From NCBI GenBank assembly GCA_003500165.1, contig DNSZ01000216.1, forward strand, positions 6,739-13,074: a DNA stretch of 6,336 bases, given 5' to 3'. The translations under genes and the position numbers were made by a program. Source of the stretch: Paracoccaceae bacterium. Its GTDB lineage: Bacteria; Pseudomonadota; Alphaproteobacteria; Rhodobacterales; Rhodobacteraceae. The notes beneath the pieces were generated by a model. The model saw only the letters and a program-made list of their open reading frames with translations. It was not told where the DNA came from and made no database searches. Positions 1 to 5,874 of this stretch are shown in pieces (positions within the stretch are counted from its first letter, which is position 1; the number at the start of each line of letters is the position of its first letter).

Positions 1-273
1 GCCTGGGGCGCCGCGCAGGCGACCGCGGCGGGCCTTGCGATCGCCCTTGGCGGGGCGATCCGCGACCTGGTCGGCGGCATTGCCGAGGCCGGCCATCTTG
101 GCCCGGCGCTGGCCGATCCGGCGACCGGCTATTCGGTCGTCTACCACCTCGAAATCGGACTTCTGTTCGTTACTCTCGCCGTGCTCGGGCCGCTGGTGCG
201 CGTCCGGGCCCTTAACCCACCCCAACACCAAGGACAGCAAGGCAAGTTCGGGCTTGCCGACCTGCCCACCTGA
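1..273 (+). CDS. lhaA: LhaA, light-harvesting 1 assembly protein (C-terminal 90 residues, partial)
   Basis: This is the C-terminal end of a PucC/LhaA-family membrane protein of the major facilitator fold; the rest lies left of the window. Frame 1 is open from base 1 to a TGA at 271-273. The visible part starts with an Ala/Gly-rich helix (AWGAAQATAAGLAIALGGAIRD), a typical PucC/LhaA segment. A last membrane helix follows (about visible residues 51-70, around HLEIGLLFVTLAVLGPLV), then a polar Gln-rich tail ending in KFGLADLPT. Family members help insert or assemble LH1 antenna polypeptides or deliver bacteriochlorophyll in the cytoplasmic membrane. Position directly upstream of puhA, 17 nt from its start, favours LhaA over its paralogue PucC, which sits in puc operons. 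The family call is firm; the LhaA/PucC choice rests on context. Confidence 0.88.
   Translation, partial: AWGAAQATAAGLAIALGGAIRDLVGGIAEAGHLGPALADPATGYSVVYHLEIGLLFVTLAVLGPLVRVRALNPPQHQGQQGKFGLADLPT
241..258 (+). other. Small stem-loop at the lhaA-puhA junction
   Basis: GGCAAG (241-246) pairs perfectly with CTTGCC (253-258) around a six-base TTCGGG loop. It lies in the last codons of lhaA, 32 nt before the puhA start. It could act as an mRNA processing or stabilising element for the highly expressed puhA message. It also encodes the GKFGLA tail of LhaA, so the pairing may be a by-product of the protein sequence. There is no U-tract, so it is not a terminator. Confidence 0.25.
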
Positions 274-277
274 CCCC

Positions 278-282
278 GGAGG
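278..282 (+). promoter_or_regulatory. Shine-Dalgarno site of puhA
   Basis: GGAGG lies 8 nt before the ATG at 291 and 11 nt before the ATG at 294. The spacing mildly favours 291. Homology favours 294, because the Rhodobacter H subunit begins MVGV. Confidence 0.7.
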
Positions 283-290
283 AAAAGACA

Positions 291-1076
291 ATGATGGTAG
301 GTGTGGAAGCTTTCGGAGACTTCGACCTGGCGTCGCTGGCGATCTGGTCGTTCTGGATTTTCCTGGCGATCCTTATCTATATCGTCCAGCGTTCCAACAT
401 GCATGAGGGATACCCGCTTGAAACCGATGGCGGCGATATCTCTCCGAACCAGGGCCCCATCGCGCCGCCTGCGCCGAAGACATACATCCTGCCCAATGGC
501 CGGGGCACCGTTACCGTTCCGACCCTGGAACGGGAAAAACGCGAGGTGGCGCTGAAGCGGTCCTCGCTGGCCGAGGGCTCGCCTTTCGTCCCGACCGGCG
601 ATCCGATGGCCGATGGCGTCGGGCCTGCCTCCTGGGCGCCGCGCAAGGACGAGCCCGAGCTGACCGGCCGGGGCGAGCCGAAAATCCGGCCGCTCTCGGT
701 GATGACCGAGTTCAAGGTCTCGGCCGGGCGCGATCCGCGCGGGCTGACCGTGCAGGCCGGCGACGGCGCCGCGGTGGGCAACATCGTCGATCTGTGGGTC
801 GACGAGCCGGAATGCCTGGTGCGCTATCTGGAGGTCGAGCTGTTCGCCGATTTCGGTGGCGGTCGCCGACTGATCCCGATGCCGCTGGCGGTGATCAAGC
901 CCGACCGCGTCACGGTCCGCTCGATCTATGGCAAGCAGTTCGCCGGCGTTCCGACGACCAAGGCGGCCGACGTCGTCACCAAGCTCGAGGAAGACAAGAT
1001 CTCCGGCTATTTCGCTGGCGGCGTGCTCTATGCCGACCCCCAGCGGCAGATGCCGATCTTCGACACCCACAACTAG
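291..1076 (+). CDS. puhA: Photosynthetic reaction-centre H subunit PuhA
   Basis: PuhA is the H subunit of the purple bacterial type II reaction centre: one membrane helix plus a cytoplasmic beta-barrel domain that caps L and M and supports proton uptake to the QB quinone. The protein has 261 residues from ATG 291, or 260 from ATG 294. The N-terminus (MVGVEAFGDFDLASLAIWSF) is classic for the family. The membrane helix covers about residues 12-32, followed by the conserved EGYPLE and GDPMADGVGPASW segments. WVDEPE carries Asp171 and Glu174; counted from the second Met these are D170 and E173, the same numbers as the known proton-pathway residues of R. sphaeroides. The C-terminal LEEDKISGYFAGG is also conserved. 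One oddity: the D124/H126/H128 surface cluster of R. sphaeroides reads T/R/E here (see findings). The gene lies 17 nt after lhaA and 15 nt before puhB. Its promoter is probably upstream, as in the known bch-lhaA-puhA superoperon arrangement. Confidence 0.97.
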   Translation: MMVGVEAFGDFDLASLAIWSFWIFLAILIYIVQRSNMHEGYPLETDGGDISPNQGPIAPPAPKTYILPNGRGTVTVPTLEREKREVALKRSSLAEGSPFVPTGDPMADGVGPASWAPRKDEPELTGRGEPKIRPLSVMTEFKVSAGRDPRGLTVQAGDGAAVGNIVDLWVDEPECLVRYLEVELFADFGGGRRLIPMPLAVIKPDRVTVRSIYGKQFAGVPTTKAADVVTKLEEDKISGYFAGGVLYADPQRQMPIFDTHN

Positions 1077-1091
1077 GGAAAGGCACCAGGC

Positions 1092-1724
1092 ATGCCGCAT
1101 GACGACTTCGCATTCGAGCCCGTGCGCGGGCTTCCGGCACCGCTGCCAGAGGGGGAGCATATCCTCTGGCAGGGGGCGCCGGACTGGCGCGCGCTGGCGC
1201 GCGAGGCACTGCTGACGCGGTGGATCGCGGGCTGGTTCGTGCTGCTGGCCCTGTGGCGGGGGCTGGCCGCGGGCGAGGGCGTCATGGGCGTGCTTGGGGC
1301 CGGGGTGCCGCTCCTGCTGCTTGGCGCCGCGGCGGTTGTGATCCTGTGGGGGGTCGCCTGGGTGATGGCCCGGGCGGCGGTCTACACGCTGACGAACCGC
1401 CGTGTCGTGATGCGTATCGGCGCGGCGCTGCAAGTCACCTTCAACCTGCCCTTCAAGCAGATCGAGACGGCAAGCCTCGATCTGCGCAAGGGCGGCACGG
1501 GCACCATCGCGCTGCGCCTGACCGAGGGCAGCAAGATCGCCTATCTGGTGGCCTGGCCGCATGTGCGGCCCTGGCACATGGCGCGGACCGAACCCGCCCT
1601 GCGCTGCATCCCCGATGCCAGGCGGGTCGCCGCGCTGATTGCCGAAACGGCCGAATCGCAGCTCGCCCAGCCCGTGCTGTCGCGCGATGGCGGTGACGCG
1701 GCCGCAAAGCTTGCCGCCGAATGA
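1092..1724 (+). CDS. puhB: PuhB, photosynthetic complex assembly protein
   Basis: PuhB is a membrane protein needed for efficient assembly of the reaction centre and LH1 in Rhodobacter. This copy has 210 residues, the usual length. The soluble N-terminal stretch contains GEHILWQGAPDW. Two hydrophobic stretches follow at about residues 42-60 and 64-93; the second is long. A bacterial PH-like domain begins at about residue 97 with YTLTNRRVVMRIG, a typical signature of that fold. The segment WPHVRPWHMARTEPALRCIPDA (about 155-176) is characteristic of PuhB. The start is ATG 1092, preceded by GGAAAGG at 1077-1083 with 8 nt spacing. It lies 15 nt after the puhA stop, which supports co-transcription. 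The family call is strong. The molecular action of PuhB (chaperone or dimeric scaffold) is known only in outline. Confidence 0.93.
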   Translation: MPHDDFAFEPVRGLPAPLPEGEHILWQGAPDWRALAREALLTRWIAGWFVLLALWRGLAAGEGVMGVLGAGVPLLLLGAAAVVILWGVAWVMARAAVYTLTNRRVVMRIGAALQVTFNLPFKQIETASLDLRKGGTGTIALRLTEGSKIAYLVAWPHVRPWHMARTEPALRCIPDARRVAALIAETAESQLAQPVLSRDGGDAAAKLAAE

Positions 1725-1731
1725 CCCTGAC

Positions 1732-1746
1732 AAGGACCGACGAGGA
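1732..1746 (+). promoter_or_regulatory. Two alternative Shine-Dalgarno sites before puhC
   Basis: AAGGA (1732-1736) sits 10 nt before ATG 1747. GAGGA (1742-1746) directly abuts that ATG but sits 6 nt before an in-frame GTG at 1753. Either start is plausible; they differ by two residues. ATG 1747 is preferred because it also overlaps the stop of a short upstream ORF. Confidence 0.5.
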
Positions 1747-2232
1747 ATGACCGTGACATCGCCCGAAGCCCCGCGCCGCCCCGCCCCCAAACCCGTGGAC
1801 CGGGAGAAGCTGCAGCGCCGTGCGGTGTGGCTGATGTTCTCCTTTGTGGTTCTCACCCTGGCTGCGGTCACGGTCTTCCGCCTGTCCGGGGCCGAGCCGA
1901 TCGCGCAGCCGCCGACAACGGCGATCGCCGCCGAACGGCTGGTGCTGCTGGAACGGCCCGAGCGCAACGGTCCGGTCTTCGTGCGCGATGCCGAGACCGG
2001 CAGGCTCATGGCCCGCAGCGACCGCAACAAGAACGGTTTCATCGACGTGATCGGGCGCGTGGTCGATCGCCAGCGTCTGGTCGACGGCACCGATCCCGAC
2101 GCCCCCTTGCGCGTTGTTCGCTTTGATTCGGGACGGATATCCCTTATCGATGTGGACAGTGGCCGGAGAATCGAAATCACCGGCCACGGAAGCGAGAATG
2201 TCGCGGCGTTTGCCCGGCTGCTCGACCGCTGA
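1747..2232 (+). CDS. puhC: PuhC, photosynthetic complex assembly protein
   Basis: PuhC is a small bitopic membrane protein (family photo_alph_chp1) needed for normal reaction-centre/LH1 core assembly. With start ATG 1747 it has 161 residues, close to the family norm. A basic, proline-rich cytoplasmic N-terminus comes first. One membrane helix spans about residues 27-46 (WLMFSFVVLTLAAVTVFRL), and the remainder is a periplasmic domain. The end of that domain, RISLIDVDSGRRIEI...NVAAFARLL, is the typical family ending. An upstream in-frame ATG at 1639 would add residues from inside puhB and has no family support. The segment D-R-N-K-N-G-F-I-D (residues 92-100) resembles half of a calcium loop (see findings). 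The gene lies 22 nt after puhB and 14 nt before the next gene. Confidence 0.9.
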   Translation: MTVTSPEAPRRPAPKPVDREKLQRRAVWLMFSFVVLTLAAVTVFRLSGAEPIAQPPTTAIAAERLVLLERPERNGPVFVRDAETGRLMARSDRNKNGFIDVIGRVVDRQRLVDGTDPDAPLRVVRFDSGRISLIDVDSGRRIEITGHGSENVAAFARLLDR

Positions 2233-2246
2233 AAGGGGAAGCTGAA

Positions 2247-2543
2247 ATGGGACTTTTCACACGAGAACGCGAGACGGCGCCCTGCACTGTCGAAGTGTCG
2301 CATTGCTTCGAAAGCCTGTACGCCCATGTCCGGTTCGACAATGGCGCGGTGGTGCATCCGGGCGATGCCGTCCAGGTCGAAGGGCCGCCGGTGATGGCGC
2401 CCTATGGCGAGGTGGTGCGCGCGACGCGCGTGGCCACCATCACGCGGGCCAATGCGCTGGAACGGCTGTGGACGCGGATGACCGGGGATTTCGAGGTGAT
2501 GGAGCTGTGCGAGTTCTCCTTTTCCGAGGAGGCGACGCTGTGA
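2247..2543 (+). CDS. bciE: Probable BciE, accessory subunit of the oxygen-dependent cyclase
   Basis: This is a 98-residue soluble protein with no membrane segment or signal peptide. ATG 2247 follows AGGGG (2234-2238) with 8 nt spacing. It has Cys at residues 13, 20 and 88, a likely beta-rich middle (VRFDNGAVVHPGDAVQVEG), a short helical stretch (ANALERLWTRM) and an acidic end. I recognise no catalytic motif. In alphaproteobacteria the AcsF cyclase is known to need a small unrelated partner, BciE, which I recall being encoded between puhC and acsF in R. sphaeroides. Size and exact position match, and the stop codon overlaps the acsF start (GTGA), which suits two subunits made together. The assignment is therefore inferred from position and size rather than from a motif. 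Otherwise it is a conserved hypothetical protein of the photosynthesis cluster. Confidence 0.8.
   Translation: MGLFTRERETAPCTVEVSHCFESLYAHVRFDNGAVVHPGDAVQVEGPPVMAPYGEVVRATRVATITRANALERLWTRMTGDFEVMELCEFSFSEEATL
2526..2532 (+). promoter_or_regulatory. Strong Shine-Dalgarno site deciding the acsF GTG start
   Basis: GAGGAGG lies inside the end of bciE, 7 nt before the GTG at 2540. It fixes this non-ATG codon as the acsF start. The next in-frame ATG (2675, codon 46) has no comparable site. Confidence 0.8.
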
Positions 2544-3691
2544 ACGATCAGTCCCCGATCGACCCCAAGGTTTCCATCGCGGCACACACCGCCGACGCCA
2601 GGACCGTCGAAGAAGGTCTCGCCATCCAGGAGCGGCAGGCGGTGCTCGACAGCGAAAGCGCGACCGCGGTCGCGATGCAGGACACGCTGCTGACGCCGCG
2701 TTTCTACACCACCGATTTCGACGAGCTCGATGCGATCGACGTGACCCCGGTGCGCGACGACTGGGATGCGCTGATCGCCGAGATGGAGGCCGATCCGAAC
2801 CGCGGCCATTTCCGCAAGACCGCGGATTGGGACCATGTCGACTGGGCCGGGATGGACCCCGAGCTGAAGAAGGAATTCATCGACTTCCTCATCAGCTCCT
2901 GCACCGCCGAATTCTCCGGCTGCGTCCTCTACAAGGAAATGAAGCGGCGCGGCAACAACCGCGACATCACCCAGCTGTTCCAGCTGATGGCGCGCGACGA
3001 GGCCCGCCATGCCGGTTTCATCAACGACGCGCTGCGCGAGGTGGGGGTCGCGGTGAATCTCGGCTTCCTGACTCAGAAGAAGAAGTATACCTATTTCCGG
3101 CCGAAGTTCATCTACTATGCCACCTATCTGTCGGAAAAGATCGGCTATGCGCGGTATATCACGATCTTCCGCCACCTGGAGGCCAACCCGGACCGCCGCT
3201 TTCACCCGATCTTCAAATGGTTCGAGGAGTGGTGCAATGACGAGTTCCGCCATGGCGAGGCCTTCGCCCTGCTGATGAAGACCGATCCGAAGCTGACCGC
3301 CGGCGTCAACGAATGGTGGATCAAGTTCTTCCTGACGGCGGTCTATTCCACTATGTATGTCCGCGATCATCAGCGACCGGCCTTCCACGCGGCGCTTGGC
3401 GTCGATACCGACTGGTATGGGCAGGAGGTGTTCCGCAAGACCAGCGAACTCTCGAAGCAGATCTTCCCGTTCACCCTCGATATCGACCATCCGCGCTGGA
3501 TGAAGGGGCTGAAACAGCTGCAGCGCGCCTCGGCCGATATGGACCGGGCGCAAAAGCGGGGCGGCATCGGCGGCTTCTTCGGCCGGGTCTGGGCCGGCAC
3601 CCGCGCGACCTGGGCCTTTGCCCGGCTCTATACCATCCCGGCGGTGCGCCATAGCGTGCCCGCCACCACCCGGCTGGAGCCCGTCTACTGA
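2540..3691 (+). CDS. acsF: AcsF, oxygen-dependent Mg-protoporphyrin IX monomethyl ester cyclase
   Basis: AcsF is the di-iron monooxygenase that forms ring E of (bacterio)chlorophyll, converting Mg-protoporphyrin IX monomethyl ester to divinyl-protochlorophyllide with O2. The product has 383 residues from a GTG start; family members are about 350-380. The conserved core opens with LLTPRFYTTDFDELD at about residue 50. Two di-iron half-sites are visible: Glu124 followed 28 residues later by DEARH (153-157), and DEFRH at 234-238 with an upstream candidate Glu199 in LSEKIGYARY. All expected carboxylate and His ligands look intact, so the enzyme should be active. The first 45 residues are polar and variable. 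The gene overlaps the bciE stop by 4 nt (GTGA) and the puhE start by 1 nt (TGATG), implying translational coupling. Its presence means bacteriochlorophyll can be made in the presence of oxygen; whether the oxygen-independent BchE also exists cannot be seen here. Confidence 0.97.
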   Translation: MNDQSPIDPKVSIAAHTADARTVEEGLAIQERQAVLDSESATAVAMQDTLLTPRFYTTDFDELDAIDVTPVRDDWDALIAEMEADPNRGHFRKTADWDHVDWAGMDPELKKEFIDFLISSCTAEFSGCVLYKEMKRRGNNRDITQLFQLMARDEARHAGFINDALREVGVAVNLGFLTQKKKYTYFRPKFIYYATYLSEKIGYARYITIFRHLEANPDRRFHPIFKWFEEWCNDEFRHGEAFALLMKTDPKLTAGVNEWWIKFFLTAVYSTMYVRDHQRPAFHAALGVDTDWYGQEVFRKTSELSKQIFPFTLDIDHPRWMKGLKQLQRASADMDRAQKRGGIGGFFGRVWAGTRATWAFARLYTIPAVRHSVPATTRLEPVY

Positions 3692-4470
3692 TGGCAACGC
3701 CCTGGATCGCCGCGCTGTTTGCGCTTTTCATCTGGTGGTTTTCCACCGGGGCGATCCTTTACGTGGTGCGCCGGGCCGAAAACCGGCCCGGCTGCCATGG
3801 CCGGGCGGTGATGTGGGGCCTGCCGGCGCTGGTCGCGGGTACGGTCGCCACCACCCTGTCGCTGTCGATGCCCAGCGTCGCCGGCGTCTATCTGGGTTTT
3901 CTCGGCGCGCTGGCGATCTGGGGCTGGATCGAGCTTGCCTTCCTGACCGGCATCGTCACCGGGCCGAACCGGACCCCGCTGGCCGAGGGCCACAGCGAAT
4001 GGGGCCGGTTCCTAAAGGCGACGGGCACCGTGGCCTATCACGAGGCGCTGTTGCTCGCGGGTTTCCTGACGCTTGTCCTGGCCGCACCGGCGGCCGAGAA
4101 CACGATCGCCGCCTGGACCTTTGGCGTGCTTTACATCGCGCGGATTTCGGCCAAGCTGAACCTCTATTTCGGGGTGCCGCGCATCAATACCGAGTTCATT
4201 CCGACCCCGCTGGCGCATCTGCCCAGCCACTTCCGGATCGCCCGAATGAACTGGGTGTTCCCGCTGTCGATCGCCGGGCTGACGCTGGCGGTTGTGGTGG
4301 GTGTCCAAGCGCTGGGGGTCGCCACCTCCCCGGCCGAAACCGCCGGCATCGCGCTTGTCACTGCGTTGACGGCACTCGCCCTTCTCGAACACTGGCTGAT
4401 GGTTCTGCCGCTTCCCGATGCCCGCCTGTGGCGCTGGATGCTGCCCGAACCGAAGGCCCCGCAACGATAA
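3691..4470 (+). CDS. puhE: PuhE, photosynthetic complex assembly membrane protein
   Basis: PuhE is a polytopic membrane protein (photo_alph_chp2, DUF3623) linked in Rhodobacter to assembly of photosynthetic complexes and to regulation of bacteriochlorophyll level. It has 259 residues. Hydrophobic segments occur at about 5-25, 40-61, 63-88, 113-131, 135-152, 189-208 and 215-240, so roughly seven helices. Family hallmarks are the N-terminal FIWWFSTGAILY, the mid-region YHEALLL, and RISAKLNLYFGVPRINTEF followed by IPTPLAHLPSHF. The ATG shares its A with the acsF stop codon (TGATG), so translation probably reinitiates after AcsF. It ends 26 nt before hemA. The family call is strong; the biochemical function is not established. 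Confidence 0.92.
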   Translation: MATPWIAALFALFIWWFSTGAILYVVRRAENRPGCHGRAVMWGLPALVAGTVATTLSLSMPSVAGVYLGFLGALAIWGWIELAFLTGIVTGPNRTPLAEGHSEWGRFLKATGTVAYHEALLLAGFLTLVLAAPAAENTIAAWTFGVLYIARISAKLNLYFGVPRINTEFIPTPLAHLPSHFRIARMNWVFPLSIAGLTLAVVVGVQALGVATSPAETAGIALVTALTALALLEHWLMVLPLPDARLWRWMLPEPKAPQR

Positions 4471-4496
4471 CCTGAAGATCCCGGGGGAAGAAACAG

Positions 4497-5717
4497 ATGG
4501 ATTTCAACGCACATGCCCGCGAACAGCTCGATGCGCTCAAGGAAGAGGGCAATTACCGCATCTTCGCGGAACTCGAACGCAAATGCGGCCGGTTTCCCCG
4601 GGCCAAGAACCACGGCCCCGTCGGCGCCCGGGAGGTGACGGTCTGGTGCTCGAACGACTATCTGGGGATGGGCCAGCACCCCAAGGTGATGCAGGCGATG
4701 AAGGACGCGATCGACGCCTGCGGCACCGGCGCCGGCGGCACCCGGAACATCTCGGGCACCAACCATTATCACCGCCTGCTGGAGGATGAACTCGCCGATC
4801 TGCACGGCAAGGAGGGGGCGCTTCTGTTCACTTCGGGATATGTGTCGAACTGGGCCGCCCTGTCGACGCTCGGCAGCCGTTTCAAGAACGCGGTCATCCT
4901 GTCGGATGCGCTCAATCACGCCTCGATGATCGAAGGCATCCGCCATTCCCGCGCCGACAAGGTGATCTGGAAGCATAACGATGTCGAAGACCTCGACCGG
5001 AAACTGGCGGCCGTCGGCCCCGACCGGCCAAAGATCGTCGCCTTCGAAAGCGTCTATTCGATGGATGGCGATATCGCACCGATCGCCGAGATTGCTGCGG
5101 TCTGCAAGAAGCATGGCGCGCTCAGCTATCTCGACGAGGTGCACGCGGTCGGGCTTTACGGACCGCGCGGCGGCGGCGTTTCCGAACGCGACGGGGTGGC
5201 CGATCAGATCGACATCATCGAGGGGACCCTGGGCAAGGCCTATGGCTGCATGGGCGGCTACATCACCGGGTCGAAGGTGCTTTGCGACTTCGTCCGCTCG
5301 TTCTCGAGCGGGTTCATCTTCACCACCGCGCTGCCGCCCGCCGTGGCCGCCGCTGCCCGTGCCTCGATCCGGCACCTGAAGGAATCCGACGTCGAGCGCC
5401 AGCAGCAGCGCCGCCAGGTGGCGCGGCTGCGCGCCCGGCTCGACGAGCATGGCATCCCGCATCTGCCGAACCCCAGCCACATCATCCCGGTGATGATCAA
5501 GGACCCGGTGAAATGCCGGCAGATCTCGGATATCCTGATGGCCGATCACGGGGTCTATGTGCAGCCGATCAATTATCCGACCGTGCCGAAGGGCACCGAA
5601 AGGCTGCGCATCACACCCTCGCCGCTGCACACCGACGCGGATATCGACCATCTGGTCACGGCGCTCAACGCGCTCTGGCAACACTGCGCGCTGGCGCATA
5701 ACCACGCCGCCGCCTGA
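4497..5717 (+). CDS. hemA: 5-aminolevulinate synthase (HemA)
   Basis: HemA is a PLP enzyme of the alpha-oxoamine synthase group. It condenses glycine and succinyl-CoA to 5-aminolevulinate, the first committed step to haem and bacteriochlorophyll in alphaproteobacteria (Shemin pathway), in the cytoplasm. It has 406 residues, the usual length. ATG 4497 follows GGGGGAAG (4483-4490) with 6 nt spacing. Visible active-site parts are Arg21, Asn53 in SNDYLGMGQHP, GTGAGGTRNISGT with Thr82 and Asn84, LNHASMIEGIRHS, and ESVYSMDGD. DEVHAVG carries Asp213 and His216, Lys247 in GTLGKAYG is the PLP Schiff-base lysine, and Arg371 lies in RLRITPSP. The Asp, His and Lys numbers are one below those of R. capsulatus, consistent with a one-residue N-terminal deletion. 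Rhodobacter can carry a second isozyme, HemT; sequence alone does not exclude that label. Location behind puhE links precursor supply to photosystem synthesis. Confidence 0.96.
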   Translation: MDFNAHAREQLDALKEEGNYRIFAELERKCGRFPRAKNHGPVGAREVTVWCSNDYLGMGQHPKVMQAMKDAIDACGTGAGGTRNISGTNHYHRLLEDELADLHGKEGALLFTSGYVSNWAALSTLGSRFKNAVILSDALNHASMIEGIRHSRADKVIWKHNDVEDLDRKLAAVGPDRPKIVAFESVYSMDGDIAPIAEIAAVCKKHGALSYLDEVHAVGLYGPRGGGVSERDGVADQIDIIEGTLGKAYGCMGGYITGSKVLCDFVRSFSSGFIFTTALPPAVAAAARASIRHLKESDVERQQQRRQVARLRARLDEHGIPHLPNPSHIIPVMIKDPVKCRQISDILMADHGVYVQPINYPTVPKGTERLRITPSPLHTDADIDHLVTALNALWQHCALAHNHAAA

Positions 5718-5745
5718 GGCCCGCCTTTCCCATCCCGGGTGGCCA

Positions 5746-5772
5746 CCGCGCGGGGCGTCGAGCCCCGCGCGG
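5746..5772 (+). terminator. Hairpin 1 after hemA, possible terminator or mRNA 3' stabiliser
   Basis: CCGCGCGGGGC (5746-5756) and GCCCCGCGCGG (5762-5772) form a perfect 11-bp stem around a GTCGA loop. It begins 28 nt after the hemA stop. No T-run follows, so a classical intrinsic terminator is not shown. Stabilisation of the 3' end, or a pause site upstream of Rho action, is equally possible. Confidence 0.45.
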
Positions 5773-5775
5773 CGG

Positions 5776-5812
5776 CGGCCCCGGCCGGTCGCGCAGCGAC
5801 CGGCCGGGGCCG
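5776..5812 (+). terminator. Hairpin 2, perfect 17-bp stem, possible terminator
   Basis: CGGCCCCGGCCGGTCGC (5776-5792) pairs without mismatch with 5796-5812, leaving a GCA triloop. This is the strongest hairpin in the window and starts three bases after hairpin 1. The following sequence (GGCCCAAC) lacks a T-run. It likely marks the 3' end of the photosynthesis transcript, but the mechanism cannot be read from the sequence. Confidence 0.5.
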
Positions 5813-5821
5813 GGCCCAACG

Positions 5822-5850
5822 GGCGGCGCAGCGCGCAGCGCGGCGCCGCC
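5822..5850 (+). repeat. Hairpin 3, REP-like GC palindrome
   Basis: GGCGGCGC (5822-5829) pairs with GCGCCGCC (5843-5850). Inside, after an A-G mismatch, GCGC pairs with GCGC (5831-5834 and 5838-5841) around a GCA loop. It shares the GCA loop and GCGCAGCG core with hairpin 2. The two could be copies of a dispersed palindromic element, but this window alone cannot show dispersal. Confidence 0.4.
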
Positions 5851-5874
5851 GGGCGGGAGGCCCGGGAACCCTTC

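Noticed and set aside
302..319. Possible PpsR/CrtJ site (TGT-N12-ACA) near the puhA start
   Set aside because: The right half reads AGA, there is no paired second site, and it lies inside the coding region.
1639..1746. N-terminal extension of puhC from ATG 1639
   Set aside because: It lies inside puhB, encodes residues unlike PuhC, and has no Shine-Dalgarno site; ATG 1747 gives the family length.
2411..2438. Inverted repeat GGTGG...CCACC enclosing CGCGCG repeats
   Set aside because: It lies wholly within bciE codons, the inner repeats leave no room for a loop, and it fits ordinary GC-rich coding sequence.
2303..2539. N-terminal extension of acsF from ATG 2303
   Set aside because: It overlaps bciE in another frame and adds residues unlike AcsF. 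GTG 2540 has an excellent ribosome site.
141..2585. 814-codon open frame on the minus strand across lhaA, puhA, puhB, puhC and bciE
   Set aside because: It opposes five genes with clear family signatures. Its translation is low-complexity Arg/Gly/His-rich, typical of the complement of a GC-rich coding frame.
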